Below are positions 35,990 to 45,009 of a stretch of DNA of 64,000 nucleotides, one piece after another. A model generated the notes under the pieces. It saw only the letters and a list, made by a program, of their open reading frames with translations. It had not been told where the DNA came from and made no database searches. Within the stretch, counting starts at the first letter, position 1. Each line of letters starts with the position of its first letter. The stretch is from Bowdeniella nasicola (GTDB lineage: Bacteria > Actinomycetota > Actinomycetes > Actinomycetales > Actinomycetaceae). Position numbers and translations under genes: made by a program. The stretch spans positions 62,001-126,000 of the forward strand of contig NZ_FNQV01000001.1 of assembly GCF_900107735.1 (NCBI RefSeq), written 5' to 3'.

Positions 35990-36589
35990 ATGGCCAGCAG
36001 AATCGTAGATTCCGCAGATGTCTCCGAGGAAGCCGTCATTGGCGATGGCTCTTCGGTGTGGCACCTAGCACAGGTGCGAGAGGGGGTGACGATGGGCAAG
36101 AACTGCATCGTGGGGCGAGGTGCCTACATTGGCACGGGCGTCACGATGGGGGATAACTGCAAAGTCCAGAACTATGCACTAGTCTACGAACCTGCCGAGT
36201 TAGGCCACGGCGTCTTTATCGGTCCCGCGGTCGTCCTGACGAACGATCACAACCCGCGGGCAATCAATCCGGACGGATCGATTAAGTCCGGTGAGGATTG
36301 GGAGCCGGTCGGCGTGACCATTAAGGAAGGTGCGGCAATCGGTGCGCGTGCCGTCTGCGTGGCGCCGGTAACCATCGGCAAGTGGGCCACCGTTGCTGCG
36401 GGGGCCGTCGTTGTCAAGGATGTGCCCGACTTCGCACTCGTGGCGGGAGTTCCCGCGCGTCAAATCGGATGGGTCTCGAAGGCTGGCGTCAAACTAGAAG
36501 AGACGGCCCCAGGGATCTTTACCTGCCCCAAGACCGGCATCCGCTACGAACTCGTCAATGGAAAGCTGAAGGAAGAGAAGAGCAAATGA
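35990..36589 (+). CDS. UDP-2-acetamido-3-amino-glucuronate N-acetyltransferase (WbpD/WlbB-like)
   Basis: A 199-residue left-handed beta-helix acyltransferase with many hexapeptide repeats (for example VREGVTMGKNCIVGRGAYIG) and the NDHNPRA and GVPARQIGWVS segments typical of WbpD/WlbB. The enzyme acetylates the 3-amino group of UDP-GlcNAc3NA using acetyl-CoA. The ATG has TAGGAGG just upstream; longer in-frame reading is antisense to the glycosyltransferase and was rejected. It overlaps the aminotransferase gene by ATGA. Confidence 0.87.
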   Translation: MASRIVDSADVSEEAVIGDGSSVWHLAQVREGVTMGKNCIVGRGAYIGTGVTMGDNCKVQNYALVYEPAELGHGVFIGPAVVLTNDHNPRAINPDGSIKSGEDWEPVGVTIKEGAAIGARAVCVAPVTIGKWATVAAGAVVVKDVPDFALVAGVPARQIGWVSKAGVKLEETAPGIFTCPKTGIRYELVNGKLKEEKSK

Positions 36590-37689
36590 CCAAGGAGTTC
36601 ATTCCGCCCGCAAAGCCGATCATCGGCGACGAAGAGCGCGCAGCCGTAGACGAAGTTCTGCGCTCTGGCATGGTCGCTCAGGGACCGCAGGTCGCGGCCT
36701 TTGAACAAGAATTCGCCGATCATATGGTTTCCGGTCGCGAGTGTGTTGCCGTCAACTCCGGAACTTCTGGCCTGCACCTTGGGCTGCTTGCCGCGGGCAT
36801 TGGCGAAGGCGACGAGGTGATCGTCCCGTCCTTCACCTTCGCTGCCACCGGTAACTCCGTTGCGCTGACGGGCGCGACTCCGGTTTTCGCCGACATTGAA
36901 TTGGACTACTTCTGCCTCGACCCGAAGAGTGTCGAAGCGGCCATCACGGACAAGACCAAGGCCATCATGCCGGTCCATCTGTATGGTCACCCGGCAAATA
37001 TGCCGGCACTGAAAGAGCTCGCCGACAAGCACGATCTGATGCTCTTCGAAGACGCTGCCCAGGCACATAACGCGTCCCTGAACGGTGAAAAGGTTGGTAC
37101 CTTCGGCACCTTCGCAATGTTCTCGCTCTACCCGACGAAGAACATGACATCGGGTGAAGGTGGCATGGTCTCGTGCGGCGACGCCGAAACCGCCCGCCGC
37201 GTCCGCCTGCTGCGCAACCAAGGAATGGAACGGCAGTACGCCAACGAATTGGTCGGCTTGAACAACCGCATGACCGACATTCACGCCTCGATTGGCCGTG
37301 TTCAGTTGACGAAGGTCGATGGCTGGACACGCAAGCGCCAGGACAACGCCAAGTTCCTGAACGAGAACCTCGAAGGCGTCATTGTTCCGCCCGTCGCTGA
37401 CGGTGCGGAGCATGTCTACCACCAGTACACGATCCGTGTGGAAAGCGGCGATCGCGACGCCTTCGTCACGACGCTCAAGGAGGAATATCAGGTTGGCTCG
37501 GGGGTCTACTACCCCATCCCGAACCACCGCCTCGAGTCGCTTGCGCCGTACGCGCCCGGACTTGGGCTTCCCGTCACCGAAGAAGCCGCCAAGTCCGTGA
37601 TCTCGCTGCCCGTCCACCCCTCGCTCAGCGAAGAGGACCTTGAGCGGATCGTCGAAGCGGTCAACGCTGTCGCGAAGGCGGGAGCGTAA
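36586..37689 (+). CDS. DegT/DnrJ/EryC1-family sugar aminotransferase (WbpE/WlbC-like)
   Basis: A 367-residue PLP enzyme with the family core VNSGTSGLHLGLLAAGIG, VPSFTFAATGN, FEDAAQAHNA, and the PLP lysine in SLYPTKNMTSGEGG. In the WbpE/WlbC role it transfers the glutamate amino group to the 3-keto UDP-GlcNAc uronate. It is sandwiched, with overlap or a 2-base gap, between the acetyltransferase and dehydrogenase of the same pathway, which makes this role likely. Confidence 0.9.
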   Translation: MTKEFIPPAKPIIGDEERAAVDEVLRSGMVAQGPQVAAFEQEFADHMVSGRECVAVNSGTSGLHLGLLAAGIGEGDEVIVPSFTFAATGNSVALTGATPVFADIELDYFCLDPKSVEAAITDKTKAIMPVHLYGHPANMPALKELADKHDLMLFEDAAQAHNASLNGEKVGTFGTFAMFSLYPTKNMTSGEGGMVSCGDAETARRVRLLRNQGMERQYANELVGLNNRMTDIHASIGRVQLTKVDGWTRKRQDNAKFLNENLEGVIVPPVADGAEHVYHQYTIRVESGDRDAFVTTLKEEYQVGSGVYYPIPNHRLESLAPYAPGLGLPVTEEAAKSVISLPVHPSLSEEDLERIVEAVNAVAKAGA

Positions 37690-37691
37690 CC

Positions 37692-38678
37692 ATGGCGAAC
37701 CTACGAGTAGGTCTTCTCGGCATCGGTTCTATGGGGCGCCACCACGCGCGCGTCATCCGCGAGACCGAGGGAATGGACCTCGTTGCCGTCGCCGATCCGG
37801 CCGGCGACAAATTTGGTGTGGCAAAGGACCTTGAGGTCCTGCCCGACGTGCATGCGCTCATCGATCAGGGCCTCGACGCAGCGATGGTTGCCGTTCCGAC
37901 GGTCTACCACGAAGAAGCTGCGCTCGCGCTTGCCGAGGCCGGCGTCCACACGATGGTCGAAAAGCCGATCGCGGCTGATGTGGAATCTGGTCGACGCGTG
38001 GCAGAAGCATTCGATAAGGCGGGGCTCGTCGGCGCCGTCGGATACGTCGAGCGTTGCAACCCTGCCCTGCTAGAAATGCGCAAGCGCATTCAAGACGGCG
38101 AGCTCGGTCAGATCTACCAGATCGTCACCCGCCGCCAGTCCCCGTTCCCGGCCCGGATTTCCGATGTCGGGGTCGTCAAGGACCTGGCGACGCACGACGT
38201 CGACCTGGCGGCCTGGGTTGCGGGCTCGACCTACGAAGTGCTCTTCGCGCAAACGGCATTCAAGTCCGGGCGTGAACACGAGGATATGGTCAGCGTTGCG
38301 GGCCGTATGGCCAACGGCGTGCTCGTCAACCACCTGGTCAACTGGCTTTCGCCGTTTAAGGACCGCACGACGATCGTCACCGGTGAAAAGGGCGCCCTCG
38401 TTGCGGACACCGCGCTCGGCGATCTGACCTTCTACCGCAACGGCACGATCCCGATCGAGTGGACGCAGATCGCGAACTTCCGCGGCGTCACCGAGGGCGA
38501 GGTCACCCGCTTCGCGCTGGAAAAGCGCGAGCCGCTGCGCGTCGAGCAGGAAAACTTCCGCGACGCGATCCTCGGCAAGCGCAACGACCACGTCACGATG
38601 GCCGAGGGCGTGCGCACGCTCGAGGTCGTTGAGGCGATCCTCAAGTCCGCCGCCGAAGGTGAGGCCGTTCGCCTCTAA
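37692..38678 (+). CDS. Gfo/Idh/MocA-family dehydrogenase, UDP-GlcNAc uronate 3-dehydrogenase (WbpB/WlbA-like)
   Basis: A 328-residue NAD-dependent oxidoreductase: GLLGIGSMGRHHARVI Rossmann motif, catalytic EKPIA, and DLATHDVDLAAWV. In WbpB/WlbA this oxidises C3 of UDP-GlcNAc uronate to the keto sugar used by the aminotransferase. Three pathway genes are contiguous here; the 6-dehydrogenase and 2-epimerase lie 10-14 kb downstream. A long hairpin ends the operon. Confidence 0.88.
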   Translation: MANLRVGLLGIGSMGRHHARVIRETEGMDLVAVADPAGDKFGVAKDLEVLPDVHALIDQGLDAAMVAVPTVYHEEAALALAEAGVHTMVEKPIAADVESGRRVAEAFDKAGLVGAVGYVERCNPALLEMRKRIQDGELGQIYQIVTRRQSPFPARISDVGVVKDLATHDVDLAAWVAGSTYEVLFAQTAFKSGREHEDMVSVAGRMANGVLVNHLVNWLSPFKDRTTIVTGEKGALVADTALGDLTFYRNGTIPIEWTQIANFRGVTEGEVTRFALEKREPLRVEQENFRDAILGKRNDHVTMAEGVRTLEVVEAILKSAAEGEAVRL

Positions 38679-38696
38679 TCGCGCACCGCGATAGAC

Positions 38697-38727
38697 CAAG
38701 GCCGCCGAGGGAGTCTCGGCGGCCTTG
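38697..38727. terminator. Bidirectional hairpin between convergent genes
   Basis: A perfect 13-bp stem (38697-38709 with 38715-38727), 5-base loop. It has no long T-run but sits between convergent stops and is the natural terminator for both sides. Confidence 0.75.
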
Positions 38728-38734
38728 TCGCATG

Positions 38735-40318
38735 TCAGAGGCGATCGAGAAGCACGACGTCGCCGCCCTCGCTCCACCGCCCACGGGTGAAGGCCGAGGT
38801 CCAAAAGCCGAGGAGCTGGCGGCCCCGCATGAGGTCGTAGGCGGCGCGCATCCGCGAATCGTCGGTGATGTACATGTCGAGGCGGAGCGAATCATTGAGA
38901 CTCGCCCACGCGGAGTAGGCACGGTTAGCGAGATTGAGGAGTCCGACGCTCGCGAGCATCGTCTTGAGGCGATTGCGCGCTTCGGCATCAACCTGGATCG
39001 GCTGGTAGACGGGCACGTCATCCGCGCGATCACCCAGGCACGTGCGGAACAGCCGCTCGACGTAGGTGCCGTACCACGTGCGGTTGGACGTGAGCCGAAC
39101 CGAACCGGTGCTCCACGCGTCCCACAGGGGCTTTTCGAGCATCGGTAGTGCCCAGCGCAGCCCGTAATACTCGTAGCCGCGCATGGAATTGTTAATGTAT
39201 TTCGCCTGCCGCTCTCGCATGTTGTAGCCGACGATGGCGGACTGGGCCGATGGGCCGGTGCCGTCGAAGCCCATCTCGCGCAGGAAGTCCGCAATCTTCA
39301 TCCGATAGCGCTCATTGGCCTCTGGCGGATCGTACGGGCCCTGGAGGCAATAGTGCTTGTCGGCGATCGCCTTGGCGATCTCCCCGCAGCTGGTGTTGGC
39401 TTGCGTCACGAGGTTCTCGTCGTGCATCTTGCCGACGATCGTGTGGCCGGGGGCGACGATGTCACCGCGTTGGATAATCCCGCGTTCTATCAGCACCTCG
39501 AGGGCGTACCAGTCCTGGACGTGGGGCAGGGAGACGCCCCCATAGCAGTAGCGGAGAAAATCGGCACGGTTAGGGGCGTGCCAGCGGCGGATCATCTCGG
39601 GTGTGCCGTATTCGACGAAATGCCACGGATACCCCGCCGCCGCGGCGATACGACTCGAAATATGGGACTCGCGTGAGTCCTTGACGCCGTAGGTGAACGT
39701 CACGACGTTGCGGACATCGTGGGAGACAAACCAGGCGATGAGCAGTCGCGAGTCAAACCCTCCAGATAGCGGCACGACGATCTGGTGCGAGCCCGCTTCA
39801 TCCACGAGCCGGCCGAGCACCTCGTCCAGTGCTGCCGAGAATGATGCCTCGAATTCGTCCGTGTCATTGGTGCGCTCGCGCGCAAAGGCGAAACGCCCCC
39901 AGTCATCGACGCTGACCTCACGAGTCGCGACGTCGATCGTCGTCCGCGTTCCCTGCAGCGTCTGGGCGAGGCCCTCGTACAGGGTGTCAGTTCCGGACAC
40001 GAAACCCATCGCATCGAACTCGCGGACCGAGTCCTTCGCCAGCCGCAGCGGAACATGCCGCGCAATCGCATGCGGGTCGTCACCGATGACGAGCTCGCCG
40101 GTCGTCGTGTACAGGACGGGGTAGGAACGGATCCGGTCCTGGAAGATCTCGACACGTTCGTCGGTGACGACGACGAGGGCCCCACCCAGGTCCTCGATCG
40201 CGCCTGCCGGGTCATCGAGGACCTCTTCGCGAGCCACGCGCCCCCGCGCGTAGATCGTCGCCCCCTCCTGGTCGATCACGGTCCAGCTCGAGACATCGAA
40301 CGTCACATGGGGTTTCAT
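38735..40318 (-). CDS. Asparagine-synthetase-like amidotransferase lacking the glutaminase cysteine
   Basis: A 527-residue protein with the AsnB-type ATP-pyrophosphatase motif VPLSGGFDS (S185-S190) and a DPHAIARHV region that echoes the N-terminal glutaminase fold. It starts MKPHVT, so the Cys that must follow the initiator Met in class II glutaminases is absent. It therefore probably uses free ammonia, another partner, or a different amine, or it activates a carboxylate for another bond. In uronic-acid glycan loci such proteins amidate sugar carboxylates (for example WbpS); here that is inference. GGAG precedes the ATG. Confidence 0.8.
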   Translation of the reverse strand: MKPHVTFDVSSWTVIDQEGATIYARGRVAREEVLDDPAGAIEDLGGALVVVTDERVEIFQDRIRSYPVLYTTTGELVIGDDPHAIARHVPLRLAKDSVREFDAMGFVSGTDTLYEGLAQTLQGTRTTIDVATREVSVDDWGRFAFARERTNDTDEFEASFSAALDEVLGRLVDEAGSHQIVVPLSGGFDSRLLIAWFVSHDVRNVVTFTYGVKDSRESHISSRIAAAAGYPWHFVEYGTPEMIRRWHAPNRADFLRYCYGGVSLPHVQDWYALEVLIERGIIQRGDIVAPGHTIVGKMHDENLVTQANTSCGEIAKAIADKHYCLQGPYDPPEANERYRMKIADFLREMGFDGTGPSAQSAIVGYNMRERQAKYINNSMRGYEYYGLRWALPMLEKPLWDAWSTGSVRLTSNRTWYGTYVERLFRTCLGDRADDVPVYQPIQVDAEARNRLKTMLASVGLLNLANRAYSAWASLNDSLRLDMYITDDSRMRAAYDLMRGRQLLGFWTSAFTRGRWSEGGDVVLLDRL

Positions 40319-40449
40319 CGATCTCCATCACATTCCGGAGCAAAACTCCACCAACTCCTGCGCAGTATCCCGTCTATCGTACGACCTGACGGTAGTCTGG
40401 ACAGACAGCCTGCCTGGTTTTGCGGGACAAGCACTGGAGGACAAAAAGA

Positions 40450-41550
40450 ATGCGCGTCGTCATTGTGAGCCCCTGGTTCCCAACGAAGAAAAACCCCAGC
40501 TCGGGGGCCTTCGTCGTCAAGGATGCGGTGGCGCTAAGCGACGCCGGGCACGATATCCGGATCGTGCATTTTGTGCCCTCGCACGAGGACGACGGGACAC
40601 TCCGCGTCCACCACGAGGGGCTGCCGGTGATCCGCATCCCCATGGATACCAATAATCCTCTTTCGATCCTGCGCGCCTCCCGCGAGCTGCCCGCGCTGTT
40701 GAAGGGCGCCGACGTCGTTCACACCCAGGCGCTGAGCGCGATCGAGCCGTTCGTTTTTGCCCGGACTTCCCTGCCGTGGGTCCATACGGAACACTGGTCG
40801 GCGATCACCTCGCCGGAGACGCTGCCGAGCGCGGCCCGCATGATGTTGCCTGGTCTGCTGAAAATGGAAAAGCTCCCCGACGTTGTCGTCGCGGTCTGTG
40901 AATTCCTGGCCCGGCCGATCCGCGAGGTGCGCGGGGAGCGGCCCGTCGAGATCATCCCATGCCAGGTGCCGGCGCCGCCGCGGCTCATCGAACGCCCCAA
41001 GCCCGCCGATGTCCTGCGCCTCATTTCGACCGGCGCGATTGTTGAGCGCAAGGATCCCCTCGTGGCCGTGCGAACCGTCAAGGAGTTGAACGATCGCGGC
41101 ATTGCTACCCGGCTCACCTGGCTGGGGGAGGGGCCCTTGCGGGCAGAAGCGACCGAGCTCGCCGCAATTCTCGGTGTCGATGTCGAGTTCCCCGGGACGA
41201 AGTCAGCCCAGGAAGTACGGGACTTCATCGGAGAATCGGACATGTTCTTTGGGCCTACCCGGGCCGATAACTTCTTTGTTGCCGCTGCCGAATCTATCGT
41301 CAACGGCCGGCCCCTGGTCGTTGGTGCGAACGGCGGGCAAGGCGAATACATCGACCCAGCTGTGGGCCAGACCGTCGACCGGCAGGATCCGCAGGCCTAT
41401 GCCGATGCCATCGTCGCGGTGCGTGATCGCGCCGCTCATCTGTCAGCGCGCGACATTGCCGATACGGTAGGGAATCGATTCGATCCGGAAACGATCGCCC
41501 AGGCCTACACGGACCTGTACAAGCGGGTTGTTGCCGCGAAGCACGTATGA
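40450..41550 (+). CDS. GT4-family glycosyltransferase
   Basis: A 366-residue GT-B enzyme. It opens VVIVSPWFPTKKNPSSGAF, has the C-terminal donor-site helix ADNFFVAAAESIVNGRPLV and the LISTGAIVERKD linker. The sugar and acceptor are unknown. The ATG has GGAGG upstream. It heads a run of plus-strand glycan genes; the next glycosyltransferase follows after 11 bases. Confidence 0.88.
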   Translation: MRVVIVSPWFPTKKNPSSGAFVVKDAVALSDAGHDIRIVHFVPSHEDDGTLRVHHEGLPVIRIPMDTNNPLSILRASRELPALLKGADVVHTQALSAIEPFVFARTSLPWVHTEHWSAITSPETLPSAARMMLPGLLKMEKLPDVVVAVCEFLARPIREVRGERPVEIIPCQVPAPPRLIERPKPADVLRLISTGAIVERKDPLVAVRTVKELNDRGIATRLTWLGEGPLRAEATELAAILGVDVEFPGTKSAQEVRDFIGESDMFFGPTRADNFFVAAAESIVNGRPLVVGANGGQGEYIDPAVGQTVDRQDPQAYADAIVAVRDRAAHLSARDIADTVGNRFDPETIAQAYTDLYKRVVAAKHV

Positions 41551-41561
41551 GAGGAGACGCC

Positions 41562-42653
41562 ATGCCCACGATGATTTACCACGCACCGTATGCGCTGAAT
41601 CCCGATTCGGTGTCTGCCTCAGCTATTCGCCCCATCAAGATGCTCCAGGCATTCCGCGATTCGGGCTTTGAAGTGCTCGACATTACGGGCCACGCGGCAG
41701 AGCGGCGCAAGAGATTTGCTGCGCTGCGTCGGCGAGTGGAAAACGGCCAGAAGATCGATTTCATGTATTCCGAGAATGCAACGATCCCGCCGTCGGTCAC
41801 GGAGCCCCGTCACATTCCTCCGCACCCATTCCTCGACGCGGAAATATTCCGGTTTGCGAAAAAGCACGGTATTCCATCGGGAGTGTTCTATCGCGATCTG
41901 TACTGGAAATTTGAAGAGTACGACAATCGCGTGGGACAGCCGCTGGCATCCATCATGAAGGTCCTCTACCGCGCGGAGCTTCGCACGTATAACCGCTACT
42001 GCCACACCATTTTTCTTCCGTCGTTGGAAATGGGGGAGTACCTTCCGGAATTTGATCGTCCGAATACCGTTGCGCTACCGCCGGGCGGCGATACCATCGA
42101 CTCGCCTGGACCGCAGGATGGTGTATCGATTTTTTATGTCGGTGGCGTTGGCGATCACTATCGGATGCACAACTTGGTTCGTGCTGTCAGTGAACTCGAC
42201 GGTGTTCGACTGACGATCTGTACGGATGCGAAACGGTGGGAATCTGTCGCGCACGAGTATCCCGAGGCAGGCTCCCACGGCATCACCGTTGTTCATAAGT
42301 CCGGCCCCGAACTCGATGTGTTGTATCGGGACGCGAATCTTTGCTCCGTGGCCTTCGAACAGCTTGACTATCGAGAGTTCGCCTCGCCTTTCAAGTTCTA
42401 TGAGTACATCGGGCGCGGGAAACCGATCATTGGAACGGACGGGGCACTAACAGGCAAGCTCGTCAACGAGATGGGAATCGGATGGACTACCGATAATTCG
42501 GTTGCTGCGATCAAGGACGTGCTCACTCGGTTGCGCGATAATCCGCAGGAGCTCGCACGTGTGACCCAGCACTGTGAAAGTGTTCGTGACCAGCACAGCT
42601 GGCCCGCACGTGCCCAGAAGGTTGCTCGCACGCTAACCGAAAGCAGGAGCTAA
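41562..42653 (+). CDS. Glycosyltransferase, GT-B (GT4-like)
   Basis: A 363-residue protein. The N-half carries sugar-transferase-like features (HAPYALNPDSVSASAIRP), the C-half has FYVGGVGDHYRMHNL and SPFKFYEYIGRGKPIIGTDG, which matches GT-B donor domains. The base composition looks lower in GC than its upstream neighbour. The ATG has GAGGAGA upstream. Substrate is unknown. Confidence 0.78.
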   Translation: MPTMIYHAPYALNPDSVSASAIRPIKMLQAFRDSGFEVLDITGHAAERRKRFAALRRRVENGQKIDFMYSENATIPPSVTEPRHIPPHPFLDAEIFRFAKKHGIPSGVFYRDLYWKFEEYDNRVGQPLASIMKVLYRAELRTYNRYCHTIFLPSLEMGEYLPEFDRPNTVALPPGGDTIDSPGPQDGVSIFYVGGVGDHYRMHNLVRAVSELDGVRLTICTDAKRWESVAHEYPEAGSHGITVVHKSGPELDVLYRDANLCSVAFEQLDYREFASPFKFYEYIGRGKPIIGTDGALTGKLVNEMGIGWTTDNSVAAIKDVLTRLRDNPQELARVTQHCESVRDQHSWPARAQKVARTLTESRS

Positions 42654-42657
42654 ATCG

Positions 42658-45000
42658 ATGCATGTTCTGTGGACTCCATCGTGGTTTCCGACCACCGACC
42701 AGCCGCTTAACGGGAGCTTTTTTGCCGAGCAGGTAAAGATGCTGCGGCAGGATGGTCTCACCGTCGGGGTCATCGCCTTGAACCCCAGGACCGCATGGCA
42801 CCACCGCCCGGGGAGTTTTTCCATCGATCGGGAAGATCAGGTGGTTCACCAAGATCTTCCAATGGTCCCCAAGGGGATCGTTCCCGGTGATGGAAAGATT
42901 ATCGAGGTTTATGCGAAACGCCTGGCGAAGATTTACGAGCGAGAATTTGGAATCCCCGATGTCATTCACGCCCACTCCGTCTTTCCCGGGATTCTGGTAG
43001 CCAGGGCACTCGCTAATTACTGGAACGTTCCGTACGGTTTGACGGAACATCGCCCATCAAGCCTTACTCGTAATCCGAAAGGCTTCCGCTATGCGATGAT
43101 CCGGGATGCCGTTGTCGGGGCAAATTTCCGGTACGCGGTGTCACCCGATTTCGCTGCCCGACTTTCGGAGTATTACGACTCCCCGGAATTCGGCGTCATG
43201 AGTCTTCCCGTACCGGCTGCCTTTTTTGAACAGCCTCTACACCACACATCGGATGACGTTTTCACGTTCGTTCACGTTTCCCACCTCGATCGCAACAAAC
43301 GCGTTGAAGAGACCATCGCGGCCTTTAATGAGGTACATAAGAAGTTCCCGCACACCCGTTTACTCATCGTGGGCGGGCGCCCGGAACGCATGGCGGAGCT
43401 CCGCGCATTTACCTCCATCCTGGACTGCCAGGATGCTGTCGAATTTGCGGGTCGGGTAAGCCGCGACGAGATGCCCGCGCAGATGAATCGGGGAGACTGC
43501 CTCCTGCTCTTCTCCGCTCGCGAAGCCGGCGGAACCGTGTTCGCAGAGGCTCAAAGCATGGGCATCCCTTGTATCGCGACGGCCACCCCCGGTGGACGCC
43601 ACATGGCATCCGATGGTGTGGGAATGGTTGTTCCGATCGACGACCGGCCCTCCTTCATCCTGGCGATGGAAACGATGGTGGAAGATGCCCGCGAAGGCAA
43701 TATTCTTCCCGCCGCTGAAATCCGGCAGCGTGCCTGGGAACGCTCATCATCGAGTGTGTTCATTGAGCGTCATGAGAAGGCTTATGACGATGCCATGAAC
43801 CATCGCGGGCGCCAGGCGGATGTTCTTTTTGTCTCGCGAATCCACCTTCCCGAGGCAGCCGCAGCATCGCTACGGATCGATGCCGTCGAACGCGCGGTCC
43901 GTGCGGCGGGAGCGCGGGTCCGGGTGCTAACTTCCCGCCCGCCGAAGAACAGTCCGGCTCTCGCCCACGAAGTGGATGTTGAACGCGTGCCGGTGCTGCG
44001 CGATAAGGAAGACTACGTCCGCGGATATGTCCCGTACATGTCGTTCGATATTCAGGCGATGCTGCGCAGTCTCGTCAGGGCGAAGCCCGATATCGCCGTC
44101 ATCGAGCCGCCGCCAACGACGGGAACCGTCATGCGGCTCGTCTCGATGATCAAACGCTTCCCCTACATCTGGTACGCCGCCGACGTCTGGTCCGACGCAT
44201 CCGAGAGTACGGGAGCCCCCGACATCGTCGTGAAGGCCGTGCGGGCGATGGAGCGGTTCACGATTTCGGGTGCGGCCGGTGTCGTCGCGGTATCGGAAGG
44301 CGTTGCGGATCGCGTCCGCGAGCTTGGTGGAAAGAACATCCAAGTAAGCCCCAATGGTGCTGACACATCGATCTTCCGTCCGGACGGCCCTGTTGTCCCG
44401 GATGAGGAACGCGCCGAATTGGGAGTCGTGCATCCGTATTTCATCTACGCGGGAACTGCATCCGAGTGGCAGGGCGCGGAGCTCTTCGTTGAAGCTTTCG
44501 ACGATGTCTTGCGTTCCCACCCAGAGGTCCAGATGGTCTTCCTGGCACGCGGATCGAGCCTGGCGCGAATCAATGAACTGGCAACCGAGCTCGTCGATCG
44601 ACACGGCGAAAAGCCGGTTGTGGTCGTTGATCCGGTAACACCAGAGAAGGCGGCACAGTGGCAGCGCGGCGCGATTGGTGCACTCGTATCTATCGTTCCG
44701 GGCCTCGGCTACGACTTCGCCTACCCCACAAAGGTCCTGACGGCCCTCGCCTGTGGCACTCCGGTGGTTTACGCCGGACCGGGTCCAGCGCGGGACGACA
44801 TCACGGTACACGACCTGGGATTGGTTGCGGATTACACCCGGGAGTCTGTGGCCAATGCCCTGCAGGATTGCCTTGCCCTGTCCGAGGACTCAGAGGGTAG
44901 ACTCCATCGGGCTGCCTGGGTTGAAGACAAACGATCGATGGCAGCAATGGGTCAGGATGTGGCACGGTTTGTGCTCGACCTCGCGCAACCGGAAAGGTAA
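42658..45000 (+). CDS. Tandem fusion of two GT4-type glycosyltransferases
   Basis: A 780-residue protein made of two GT-B modules. Module 1 (about 1-383) begins LWTPSWFPTTDQPLNGSFF and has FVHVSHLDRNKRVEETI and SAREAGGTVFAEAQSMG. Module 2 (about 385-780) begins ADVLFVSRIHLPEAAAASLR and has IWYAADVWSDASESTGAP, SPNGADTSIF and YPTKVLTALACGTPVVYAG. Such a fusion could add two sugars in sequence. No frameshift or stop separates the halves. Confidence 0.85.
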   Translation: MHVLWTPSWFPTTDQPLNGSFFAEQVKMLRQDGLTVGVIALNPRTAWHHRPGSFSIDREDQVVHQDLPMVPKGIVPGDGKIIEVYAKRLAKIYEREFGIPDVIHAHSVFPGILVARALANYWNVPYGLTEHRPSSLTRNPKGFRYAMIRDAVVGANFRYAVSPDFAARLSEYYDSPEFGVMSLPVPAAFFEQPLHHTSDDVFTFVHVSHLDRNKRVEETIAAFNEVHKKFPHTRLLIVGGRPERMAELRAFTSILDCQDAVEFAGRVSRDEMPAQMNRGDCLLLFSAREAGGTVFAEAQSMGIPCIATATPGGRHMASDGVGMVVPIDDRPSFILAMETMVEDAREGNILPAAEIRQRAWERSSSSVFIERHEKAYDDAMNHRGRQADVLFVSRIHLPEAAAASLRIDAVERAVRAAGARVRVLTSRPPKNSPALAHEVDVERVPVLRDKEDYVRGYVPYMSFDIQAMLRSLVRAKPDIAVIEPPPTTGTVMRLVSMIKRFPYIWYAADVWSDASESTGAPDIVVKAVRAMERFTISGAAGVVAVSEGVADRVRELGGKNIQVSPNGADTSIFRPDGPVVPDEERAELGVVHPYFIYAGTASEWQGAELFVEAFDDVLRSHPEVQMVFLARGSSLARINELATELVDRHGEKPVVVVDPVTPEKAAQWQRGAIGALVSIVPGLGYDFAYPTKVLTALACGTPVVYAGPGPARDDITVHDLGLVADYTRESVANALQDCLALSEDSEGRLHRAAWVEDKRSMAAMGQDVARFVLDLAQPER

Positions 45001-45009
45001 CAACGGAAT

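Noticed and set aside
38735-40318. WbpG-type acetamidino transferase
   Set aside because: The protein is longer than WbpG and AsnB-like, and no HisH/HisF-type partners are in the locus.
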